Origin: DASQZK01 sp963764345
Lineage (GTDB): Bacteria; Bacteroidota; Bacteroidia; Bacteroidales; GCA-2748055
Direction: 5' to 3'
Length of the DNA stretch: 64,000 nt
Assembly (NCBI GenBank): GCA_963764345.1
Contig: CAVXSF010000031.1
Span: 139,808 to 203,807 of the forward strand
A program made the translations under genes and the position numbers. This document shows, piece after piece, positions 58,172 through 64,000 of this stretch; the first letter of the stretch is position 1; the number at the start of each line of letters is the position of its first letter. Below the pieces are notes generated by a model. That model made no database searches and was not told the DNA's origin. It saw only the letters and a program-made list of their open reading frames with translations.

Positions 58172-59071
58172 TTACGGGCAGCTAATGATTTTGACGGTTT
58201 GTATATTTTTGTCTTTATCAATTATTCTTAGAAAATACATTCCTGACGGAGTATCACATATTTCAGTTTTTTGCTGTTTATTAATCTCCTTAACAAGTAG
58301 AATATTTCCCAAAATATCAACTAACTGAATAGAATAGGATCCTTCTTCATTAAGTTCAATTGTAATCAATCCGTCTGATGGATTCGGATATACTATTACC
58401 TGATCTGAAATCATATTAACAGGACCTGATGAACTAATAAGATCACAATTTGTCTTGAAATCTGGATAAAGAGATTCACTGTTTTGTTGAAAACATGTCA
58501 ATGAATAATCCATAAGATCAGTCGCACATCCAGGTGAGGGATTAATCAAACCGTAAGTTGATCCTATTCCTTCGATTAGATTAATATTATAACATGAGTT
58601 AATTATCCATCTTTTACGATAGGTATCACCTACCTGTACAGAATCAATGGATTTAACCGTGTCTGAATACCCGGTGAATGATGCAAGAACACCTTTCACT
58701 GTATCACCAACTTGTAAAGTAAAGTCGTAAAGTAATTGTTCTGTCGTCTCAGAAGGGCGGATAAAGTATACTTTTCTATTCACTTTGTCTTGTCTAAAAG
58801 CACCCTGGTATCCATTCATTTTATGATCGCAAATTCCTGAATTATTAGATTTGATATAAGGGATATCAAGTTTATGATAGGTTTGAGACTGAATAATCGT
58901 ATCACCTGATATTAGTATTGAGTAAAGTTCATCACTGTTACCTCCATTACAGTATAGATTATAATGAAAATTCCATGATGCAGCGGATTCTGGAAACGGA
59001 TGATATAAATTTGTCTGTGCGTTTACTTTGATGGTCAAAAAAGTAAATAATAAAATGAGGTAGATTTTCAT
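58172..59071 (-). CDS. Secreted protein with type IX C-terminal sorting domain
   Basis: About 299 residues from ATG 59071 (MKIYLILLFTFLTIKVNAQ, a signal peptide). The open frame starts further upstream, but those residues are not signal-like. The middle region (YHKLDIPYIKSNN, CDHKMNGYQGAFRQD, VYFIRPSETTEQLLYDF) is seen in Bacteroidota secreted proteins of unknown function. The last 80 residues form a Por/T9SS type A domain: VIVYPNPSDGLITIEL, then IQLVDILGNIL and a terminal GMYFLRIIDKDK...TVKII. The protein is therefore exported by the type IX system and either released or anchored. It is the left-most gene of the A+T-rich minus-strand block. Confidence 0.88.
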   Translation of the reverse strand: MKIYLILLFTFLTIKVNAQTNLYHPFPESAASWNFHYNLYCNGGNSDELYSILISGDTIIQSQTYHKLDIPYIKSNNSGICDHKMNGYQGAFRQDKVNRKVYFIRPSETTEQLLYDFTLQVGDTVKGVLASFTGYSDTVKSIDSVQVGDTYRKRWIINSCYNINLIEGIGSTYGLINPSPGCATDLMDYSLTCFQQNSESLYPDFKTNCDLISSSGPVNMISDQVIVYPNPSDGLITIELNEEGSYSIQLVDILGNILLVKEINKQQKTEICDTPSGMYFLRIIDKDKNIQTVKIISCP

Positions 59072-59272
59072 GAGGTGCGTTTTAGTTGTCCATAACGTTA
59101 ACTTGTAAGTTTCGTTGTCAGGGTGTCGGTGCCCGGGAAAATCCATCAACTTTATTTAAACCAATATACGAAATTCGGAGCGAACCAGGCAATGAACGGT
59201 GAAACCCTAATGAGTTGACAATGCGCCTGCATGAAGGTGAGGAACAAATTTACCGGATGTTGGCGGTCGTTT
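59072..59272. other. Short intergenic spacer in the accessory block
   Basis: 200 nt between two minus-strand genes with TGTTGGCGGTCG next to the upstream gene's stop. That word resembles the right arm of the attC-like palindrome at 62923-62932, but I could not find a convincing partner arm here. Confidence 0.3.
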
Positions 59273-59644
59273 TCAATTCCTTCTTGCATACCCAACTACC
59301 ACATTAATAGTTAAATAATTTAATAAAAGGGAATCTTCATCTAGTTTCATAATTAAAGCTTTTTCCACATTGCTTTCGTCCTCATGGATAAAAAGTGTAT
59401 CATTTAAAATCGATATTTTTAACCAAGTATCAGGATCAGGATAATAAATTGAATCCTTATAAATTCCGAAATTTGCGTTATCATTCTCATCTGATCCCCA
59501 AGATCCTTGAATAAGTATATTAGTTGAATCTTCAATCTTATTTGTTACCTCCTTATTGCTTTTATTATAAGTCTCCGGCTTCGGATTATTACATGATATC
59601 TGAAGTAATAATATTAGTGCAAAAAGAAGAATTAATTGGTTCAT
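59273..59644 (-). CDS. Small lipoprotein of unknown function
   Basis: A 123-residue protein. MNQLILLFALILLLQISC is a signal peptide ending in a lipobox Cys, then a Asn/Lys-rich linker (NNPKPETYNKSNKE), then a small domain (GSWGSDENDNANFGIYKDSIYYPD ... DTLFIHEDES). The IQGSW opening recalls lipocalin-like or META-like beta-barrels, but the match is weak. A+T-rich like its neighbours. Confidence 0.75.
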   Translation of the reverse strand: MNQLILLFALILLLQISCNNPKPETYNKSNKEVTNKIEDSTNILIQGSWGSDENDNANFGIYKDSIYYPDPDTWLKISILNDTLFIHEDESNVEKALIMKLDEDSLLLNYLTINVVVGYARRN

Positions 59645-59920
59645 CCATTAAGATATCTAATAGTTTTTCGTCAAAGGATCGCTAACGTTCCTCGGAATGA
59701 TTAGTGCGGACATTGGAACGGCTATTTTGGGTTTAGATTCTTGTTCTTAATTTCGTTATATTTCTCGTTAAGTAATTGATTAGGTATTAATTATACCGTT
59801 TGGGTGTGCCCTTTATGAGCAGTTACATACACCTGTTGAAAGCTCAATAAATAATTGAAAATAGCAATTTTCTTTGATTAATGAGCAAAGTCAGGTGTTG
59901 TTTTTTTTCCAAAAGGTGTA
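59645..59920. other. Intergenic stretch before intron remnant 1
   Basis: About 276 nt with no gene. It contains an inverted repeat CGTTCC (59686-59691) / GGAACG (59715-59720) near the lipoprotein start; its meaning is unclear. Confidence 0.35.
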
Positions 59921-60256
59921 AGGTGGAGCAGAAGCAGACCGGGAGGCTGGGCAACTTAGCGAAGCGATCTCATGACCGACGGGAATAATTGCTCAGAGTC
60001 CTGTCCTGAATACGACGATTACCGTTGAATTACTTTGCAGGAGGGATATGAATCCATGCTGACATGGTATCAGAAAATTACCCCTCATAAATTTACGCCT
60101 ACGCTATTTAGCTTACGCTGAGCTCGTCCTTCGTCCTCGGTTCCTGGTATTTGATGAACCGCCCGGTACGTGGACATCCGGTTACTCCACCGGGACCTGG
60201 TGGTGGGAGAGGCTCTTCGATAGGCGCTCGCCGTCTATCGGCAGTCTACTCGATTG
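59921..60256 (+). mobile_element. Group II intron remnant 1 (3' end: tail of reverse transcriptase, domains V and VI)
   Basis: This segment aligns with the better-preserved remnant at 61332-61634. It carries the end of an intron-encoded protein (GYESMLTWYQKITPHKF to a TGA at 60119-60121, frame broken upstream). Then comes a domain V-like stem beginning GAACCGCC at 60156 and closing with CCTGGTGGTG near 60205, and a domain VI-like hairpin CGATAG...CTATCG at 60218-60240. The end is CTACTCGAT, the kind of 3' boundary bacterial introns have. The CGC in GAACCGCC fits the class IIC catalytic triad. The 5' part is missing, so it cannot move by itself. It points opposite to all neighbouring genes and ends about 16-18 nt from the stop of a toxin-antitoxin gene. 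Confidence 0.7.
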
Positions 60257-60271
60257 TCTGTGGTTTTATCC

Positions 60272-60577
60272 TTAGAGTTTGATTGAAAGCTGCAGTTGTC
60301 CACCTAATCCAAGCTCAACAATCTTCTGAAGTGTCGAGAGTCGAACTTCCTTCACGTTGTTTTCAATTTTGGATATATAAGATTTTGTAGTACCTACTTT
60401 TTCAGCTAATTCCTGCTGTGTCAAACCTTTCTCAATACGAGCCTCATGAATTAGCGCGCCAATCTTGAAATTTTCATAACCAGTTTCAAGTTCTTCACGC
60501 ATTGCAGTTCCTCGCTCTCCGTAATGTTTATCTTTAAATTGATCGAGTGTTAATGTGTTATCCTTTTTCATTTTCAT
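60272..60577 (-). CDS. XRE-family antitoxin (HigA-like)
   Basis: A 101-residue protein with a helix-turn-helix domain at about residues 37-92: IGALIHEARIEKGLTQQELA, VGTTKSYISKIENN and VRLSTLQKIVELG. It should bind DNA, repress its own operon and neutralise the toxin encoded just upstream. It overlaps the toxin end by 20 nt (or 14 if started at the third Met). The toxin-first order is typical of HigBA. A+T-rich composition. Confidence 0.88.
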   Translation of the reverse strand: MKMKKDNTLTLDQFKDKHYGERGTAMREELETGYENFKIGALIHEARIEKGLTQQELAEKVGTTKSYISKIENNVKEVRLSTLQKIVELGLGGQLQLSIKL

Positions 60578-60908
60578 ATTCTCCTTTAATCTTTAATGCC
60601 ATCTCAATTTCCTGTTTTGGTGTCTTTTGCGATTTCTTTTGAAATCCATTTGCAATGATTACCAATTGTCCATGATCAAAAAAGCAAAATATCCTGTATA
60701 TATCACTACCCTTCTGAACCCTTATTTCATAAAGTCCCTCAGAATTCTTTATATGCTTAAGATAAATTTCGGGCACTCTTGGCAGATTCTCAATCAATTC
60801 GAAGGTCCACATGATTTTGTCCTTCACCTGTTGTGTCTGCTTAACAAAGAACTTTTCGAAGTAATCTTTGTAAAAAATGATTGTTCTAAATTTCTTTTTA
60901 CCATTCAC
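60558..60908 (-). CDS. RelE/HigB-type toxin (phage Gp49-like family)
   Basis: A 116-residue small basic protein. It shows the Gp49-like pattern: FFVKQTQQVKDKIMWTFELIE, then GLYEIRVQKGSDIYRIFCFFD, then LVIIANGFQKKSQKTPKQEIE. These toxins cleave mRNA on ribosomes. It is the first gene of the operon with the XRE antitoxin, so both would be expressed together. Just upstream, GTTGC (60927-60931) and GCAAC (60940-60944) form a small inverted repeat that might serve as an antitoxin operator. Confidence 0.88.
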   Translation of the reverse strand: MNGKKKFRTIIFYKDYFEKFFVKQTQQVKDKIMWTFELIENLPRVPEIYLKHIKNSEGLYEIRVQKGSDIYRIFCFFDHGQLVIIANGFQKKSQKTPKQEIEMALKIKGEYENEKG

Positions 60909-61074
60909 AATGCAAAGATAATAAATGTTGCCCTTTAGTGCAACTTTATTTTTGGGAATATAAATCGTTGAATTGTTCTGAAAATCACATACAACGTTTT
61001 TCGGTATGCGATGTGCGGGTTTTAGAGCGATTACCTATCAAACCACTGCTATGTTTATTAAATGTATTCATGTA
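60909..61074. other. Spacer between HigBA-like promoter and intron remnant 2
   Basis: About 166 nt. It includes the probable toxin-antitoxin promoter and the sequence ACAACGTTTTTCGGTATGCG near 60991-61010, which looks like one arm of a Bacteroidota cassette-end palindrome. Its partner is not visible; intron remnant 2 lies where it would be expected. Short frames here were not accepted. Confidence 0.3.
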
Positions 61075-61499
61075 CAATTTACTTTCGATGAACGGGTACA
61101 GAAGATCAAAGCGATCCACCGTGGCTGGATCAATAATTTCCGCCTGACCAACATTCAGGAAAAACTGAAAGAGCTGGACGGCTGGCTCAGGAATCGCTTA
61201 CGGTACTGTATCTGGCACCATTGGAACCGAAGGTCATGAACGCCATTGAAAATAAACCCGATGTGAATAACAAGAGGGAACGGAAACGGAAAAACCTGAT
61301 TCGACCTGGTGTTAATCCCCGTGACGCTTTCAGGTGGAGCAGAAGCAGGCTGGGAGGCTGGGCCATTGCACAAAGTCCTATCCTGAATACTATGATCACC
61401 GTGAATCTACTTTGCAAACGAGGATACGAACCCATGTTTTCATGGTATCAAAAGATCGTTCCTCATAAATTTACCCTAACGCTCTTTAGCTTACGCTGA
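61075..61499 (+). pseudogene. Group II intron-encoded reverse transcriptase/maturase, C-terminal fragment
   Basis: The frame from about 61075 gives FDERVQKIKAIHRGWINNF, RLTNIQEKLKELDGWLRNRLR and YCIWHHWNR, the GIIM maturase domain. It stops at 61239, and a second frame continues ERKRKNLIRPGVNPRDAFRW, GGWAIAQSPILNTMI and GYEPMFSWYQKI to TGA 61497-61499. The reverse transcriptase fingers and palm (YADD box) are missing, so this is a dead fragment. The frame change is at about 61230-61265. Confidence 0.75.
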
Positions 61500-61634
61500 G
61501 CTCGTCCTTCGTCCTCGGTTCCCATTGTTTAGTGAACCGCCAGGTACGTGGCCTCCCGGTTGCTCCGCCGGGACCTGGTGGTGGGAGAGGCTCTCCGATA
61601 GGCGCTAGCCGTCTATCGGCAGTCTACTCGATTG
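61075..61634 (+). mobile_element. Group II intron remnant 2 (maturase 3' half plus domains V and VI)
   Basis: The 3' part of a group II intron. It includes the C-terminal maturase region of the reverse transcriptase, then a domain V-like stem from 61534 (GAACCGCC, pairing with GGTGGT near 61580, with a TCCCGG/CCGGGA inner stem), a domain VI-like hairpin CCGATAG...CTATCGG at 61595-61619, and a CTACTCGAT end at 61624-61632. Domain V contains CGC, the class IIC form of the catalytic triad. The first two thirds of the intron are absent. It is inserted in plus orientation against minus-strand genes and ends about 12-14 nt from the stop of the PIN toxin gene, the same arrangement as remnant 1. Confidence 0.72.
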
Positions 61635-61645
61635 GCAACTGGCAG

Positions 61646-62062
61646 TTATTCAATCGATTTAATAAACTGCTGAGCTGTCATTACGGGCAATTGGGAGCAT
61701 TGAAAGTCTTTCAGATTTCGGCTTATAATGATATCAATGCTACTAGTCGTTGCTGAATAATATTGCAAAGCGTCTTCAAAATCTTTAAAATCATTATCAT
61801 TAAGAGATAGACTTAAGATCTTATCATTAAGATCAATAATCGATACAATTAATTTCAGTTTTCTAAGGAGTTGCTTCGCTTCATTTGAGTTCTTTTGTTT
61901 CGATAGGATGTAATTTAAATTAGCAAAAGATAATGCGGACACAAATAGCCTAATTGTCATTTTATCTGCTAAGGAGAAGAGTTTTGCGGCTTCTATATAA
62001 AAGGGTTCACGCTTTGCAAAAAGATCAAGGATTATGTTGGTATCGATAAGGACTTTTTTCAT
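61646..62062 (-). CDS. PIN-domain toxin (VapC-like)
   Basis: A 138-residue PIN ribonuclease. It begins MKKVLIDTNIILDLFAKREPF, which holds the first conserved Asp and the DTN(I/V) motif. Further acidic positions are in LFVSALSFANLNYI, the central FKDFEDALQYYSA (Asp/Glu pair), and IDIIISRNLKDF near the end. These coordinate Mg for RNA cleavage. It overlaps the antitoxin gene by 4 nt and is the last gene before intron remnant 2. The target RNA is unknown. Confidence 0.88.
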   Translation of the reverse strand: MKKVLIDTNIILDLFAKREPFYIEAAKLFSLADKMTIRLFVSALSFANLNYILSKQKNSNEAKQLLRKLKLIVSIIDLNDKILSLSLNDNDFKDFEDALQYYSATTSSIDIIISRNLKDFQCSQLPVMTAQQFIKSIE

Positions 62063-62304
62063 TTATATTTTTCTAAAAGAAAATCAGAATATTCATTTCG
62101 ATAGTCGAAGTCATTATCAAGATGTATGACACCACTTAAGCTGTTGACAAGAGGAGTAATTTCAATATCATCAGTGCTTTCAGATGTTATGGATTCTAAG
62201 TAAGACTCAATCATCTTTGAAAGGCTGGTTTTATTAACTTTTGAATATCTTTTAGCTCTTTCGATGACTTTCTTTTTAAGCCGCAACGTTAATTTTGTGT
62301 CCAT
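62059..62304 (-). CDS. DUF6364-type ribbon-helix-helix antitoxin
   Basis: An 81-residue protein from ATG 62304 (MDTKLTLRLKKKVIERAKRY). The N-terminal strand and two helices (TKLTLRL, KVIERAKRYSKVNKTSLSKMIESYLESI) are the ribbon-helix-helix DNA-binding fold. The C-terminal tail (NSLSGVIHLDNDFDYRNEYS) should wrap the PIN toxin. The upstream seven codons of the open frame were not used because the fold begins with this Met. A perfect inverted repeat lies 14-40 nt upstream, suited to autorepression. Confidence 0.85.
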   Translation of the reverse strand: MDTKLTLRLKKKVIERAKRYSKVNKTSLSKMIESYLESITSESTDDIEITPLVNSLSGVIHLDNDFDYRNEYSDFLLEKYK

Positions 62305-62317
62305 TTTAAGATGTTTT

Positions 62318-62344
62318 ACGTACAAATATATGAAATATGTACGT
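62318..62344. promoter_or_regulatory. Inverted repeat upstream of the antitoxin gene (probable operator)
   Basis: ACGTACA (62318-62324) and TGTACGT (62338-62344) form a perfect 7-bp inverted repeat with a 13-nt A/T-rich centre, immediately before the antitoxin start. Ribbon-helix-helix antitoxins commonly bind such sites to repress their own operon. Binding here is inferred. Confidence 0.5.
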
Positions 62345-62378
62345 CAAATGCAATTGGTTAGGACTGATTTGGTGGAAG

Positions 62379-62765
62379 TTATTTTTTTATCAAAATCATT
62401 TTAATATCCGGTTCACTTCCGTCTACCTTTACTATAAGTTCAGTGCTCGAAATTGAAATGATCTCCAAAATTTGAGTTTCATTAGTTTCGGCATCCTTGA
62501 GTTCAATATATTTATTTTCCACTACTTTCCATGGACCGGATTGGTCATACTCATATTCTTTATCTGTTGTTGTTTGTATACCATTTTCCCTTAAGATTAT
62601 TTCATCCTGAAATGCAGGATCAAAATCAGGTTTCTTCACTCCATCAATTGTCATTTCCTTAATAATCCATGATCCAATTAATTTAAACTTTAGTGAATCA
62701 GTTTCAATTTGTGCGAAAATGGCCACCTGAGAAAATAATAGTAAGAAAAAAATAATTCGCTTCAT
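62379..62765 (-). CDS. Exported lipocalin-like protein
   Basis: A 128-residue protein from ATG 62765 (MKRIIFFLLLFSQVAIFAQ, signal peptide); the longer open frame adds residues unlike a signal. The mature part has the lipocalin-like opening KLIGSWIIKEMTIDGVKKP, then SGPWKVVENKYIEL and a final IISISSTELIVKVDG. These features match small periplasmic lipocalin-like proteins common in Bacteroidota. Ligand and role are unknown. Confidence 0.75.
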   Translation of the reverse strand: MKRIIFFLLLFSQVAIFAQIETDSLKFKLIGSWIIKEMTIDGVKKPDFDPAFQDEIILRENGIQTTTDKEYEYDQSGPWKVVENKYIELKDAETNETQILEIISISSTELIVKVDGSEPDIKMILIKK

Positions 62766-62795
62766 GTTATTAGTTGTATTTGGGTATACTTTAAT

Positions 62796-62932
62796 TGCCA
62801 CCAACGGTTGGCATATGGTTTTGTAGCAGAGTTTGAAAGACAAATTTTTATTTCACACCATTCTTTATTTAATTCAAATATCATCTTTTCTTTAACTTTA
62901 CCCGCCAAAAACAATATGCAGTGTTGGTGGCA
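62796..62932. other. attC-like imperfect palindrome
   Basis: TGCCACCAAC (62796-62805) and GTTGGTGGCA (62923-62932) are perfect 10-bp complements. Inside them GCATAT (62811-62816) and ATATGC (62914-62919) pair as well. The total is 137 nt with an imperfect centre. It begins 9 nt after the stop of the hydrolase gene on the same minus strand, exactly where an integron cassette would carry attC. The arms approximate, but do not exactly match, the RYYYAAC/GTTRRRY core. No integrase is in the window. Confidence 0.5.
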
Positions 62933-62940
62933 GTAGGTTT

Positions 62941-63963
62941 CTACTCAACTTTCTTTTTTTCAGGTTGTTCGTCTTTCAACCATTCTTTAATTCTTTCAAA
63001 TGTTTCCTGACTGCTTACAAGGCTTAAATGGTTCACGCTATCTAAAATTTCTGTCGTAACAAACCTATTTGCAGGTTCAAATGCATGTTGAAATTGTTCC
63101 GGATAAAAACTTTCATCTTGTTCTCCTACTAAAACTAAACATGGAATACGTATGTTTTTTATGTCCTGTCTATAATTCTCAGGAGTAAAATTGATTGTCA
63201 TACGATACGAGTAAGAAGGAACTTGCAGCTTGTCATTATAAGCTTCAGGCAAATTGAAAAACAAAACAGGTAGCCCATTCAGCTTACGTATCCCGAGTTT
63301 GTTTAACATTGACAATCCAACAATTCTTTTGATAGCCACAGTTACCCAGCCGCCACTATTAGGTCTAACGGTTGGTGCGTTATATCCTAAATATGGTGCA
63401 AGCATAATGGCTTTGTCAACTTTTGTATTTTTGGGATTACCAATAAATCTCAAAACAAAACCACCACCAGATGAATGCCCTGCTAAAATAATTTGTTTCG
63501 CACCAAGACTTTGCTTACTGTACTTAATCAAATCCTCGACGTCATTTTCAAGCTGTCCGATATAATCAATATCTCCTCTTTTTCCACTGTTTTCTCCATG
63601 ACCTCTCATATCAGGCGTCAGCACGGTAGCAATATTTGATTTTGATATTGAATTGGCTAAACTCGCCAAATATCTACTTTCAGAACCAGAACCATGTATC
63701 AGGATCAATACATCTTTACTCTCACTCTTATAAATTCTACAAAAGAGCTCAAAGCCATCCCGTGTTTTAATCCAATGTTTCTCACCAAGCACCGAGCTGT
63801 TTGCAGTTTTCTCTATCGAACTGTAATCATAGTTTTTAATTTCTTTTTTCCCTGGTATCGGCCAGAAAATTAGAACAAAGCAAATTAATGCGTAGATAAT
63901 GCAAGTTGTTAATAGAGATATTGCAATTCTTTTTTTGATTTTAAGCCAGGTCGTCTTTTGCAT
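62941..63963 (-). CDS. Membrane-anchored alpha/beta hydrolase (lysophospholipase-like)
   Basis: A 340-residue protein with an N-terminal membrane helix (about residues 14-34) and a serine hydrolase fold. The oxyanion region is VLILIHGSGSESRYL; TPDMRGHGENSGKRGDI follows; the nucleophile Ser is in LAGHSSGGGFVLR; the acid is likely Asp in LVGEQDESFYP; and the His is in SVNHLSLV. This resembles monoglyceride lipase or lysophospholipase-type enzymes; the substrate is unknown. A lid-like region (about 190-240) is present. It is the right-most gene of the A+T-rich block and is followed by the attC-like palindrome. Confidence 0.85.
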   Translation of the reverse strand: MQKTTWLKIKKRIAISLLTTCIIYALICFVLIFWPIPGKKEIKNYDYSSIEKTANSSVLGEKHWIKTRDGFELFCRIYKSESKDVLILIHGSGSESRYLASLANSISKSNIATVLTPDMRGHGENSGKRGDIDYIGQLENDVEDLIKYSKQSLGAKQIILAGHSSGGGFVLRFIGNPKNTKVDKAIMLAPYLGYNAPTVRPNSGGWVTVAIKRIVGLSMLNKLGIRKLNGLPVLFFNLPEAYNDKLQVPSYSYRMTINFTPENYRQDIKNIRIPCLVLVGEQDESFYPEQFQHAFEPANRFVTTEILDSVNHLSLVSSQETFERIKEWLKDEQPEKKKVE

Positions 63964-64000
63964 TTTCGTTGTTTTTGTTCGTTAGGACTTTCTGTTTACC

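Noticed and set aside
59921..61634. Insertion sequence with a transposase
   Set aside because: The repeated segment encodes a maturase tail followed by domain V/VI-like RNA hairpins. No DDE or serine transposase motif or terminal inverted repeats were found.

Overview
The window looks like a chromosomal segment of a Bacteroidota bacterium. Signs of this are a TonB-dependent receptor locus with a DUF4249 lipoprotein and an MG2-type surface protein, a type IX secretion (T9SS) C-terminal sorting domain, a PDWY-type menaquinol cytochrome b, a CcsBA cytochrome c maturation protein, and few clear Shine-Dalgarno sites. I cannot place it below phylum from sequence alone. No rRNA or tRNA was recognised.

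Layout. (1) 0-5.4 kb, minus strand: an outer-membrane uptake locus (DUF4249 lipoprotein, a small exported protein, a TonB receptor with an STN-like domain, a partial MG2 protein). (2) 5.7-15.3 kb, plus: a stress and signalling block (HEAT protein, tandem universal stress protein, MFS exporter, OmpR-type regulator, two consecutive hybrid histidine kinases, an NRAMP metal transporter fused to a universal stress domain). (3) 15.7-33.1 kb, plus: two paralogous copies of one seven-gene respiratory operon (caa3 oxidase subunits II, I and III, CtaG, a 72-residue membrane protein, Rieske protein, cytochrome b with a fused cytochrome c). Between them lie ccsBA (haem attachment), heme O synthase and a divergent cupin. 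Each operon encodes a quinol-to-oxygen chain with its own tethered cytochromes c. (4) 33.2-41 kb: glycerol kinase, a semialdehyde dehydrogenase, an A+T-rich DUF1761/AraC pair, a baeRF-like protein and a DUF1593 lipoprotein. (5) 41-57 kb: an alpha-glucan/trehalose cluster. glgX is divergent from treZ-glgE-treS/maltokinase-glgB-treY/malQ, and the genes overlap or nearly touch. Together they could release glucan chains, convert them to trehalose, isomerise trehalose to maltose, phosphorylate the maltose, and rebuild branched glucan through GlgE and GlgB. (6) 57-58.2 kb: a gene-poor stretch with a 21/22-bp tandem array and heptamer repeats. (7) 58.2-64 kb, all minus and clearly A+T rich: small accessory genes (T9SS-sorted protein, lipoprotein, two toxin-antitoxin pairs, lipocalin-like protein, alpha/beta hydrolase). 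Two decayed 3' ends of group II introns point the opposite way, and there is at least one attC-like palindrome. This resembles a cassette array.

Caution on quality. At least seven otherwise well-conserved protein genes, plus the intron reading frame, are interrupted by one or more single-base-type frameshifts. The interrupted genes keep their catalytic residues on both sides of the break, so assembly or read indels are more likely than true decay. I annotate such genes as one feature and mark the break.
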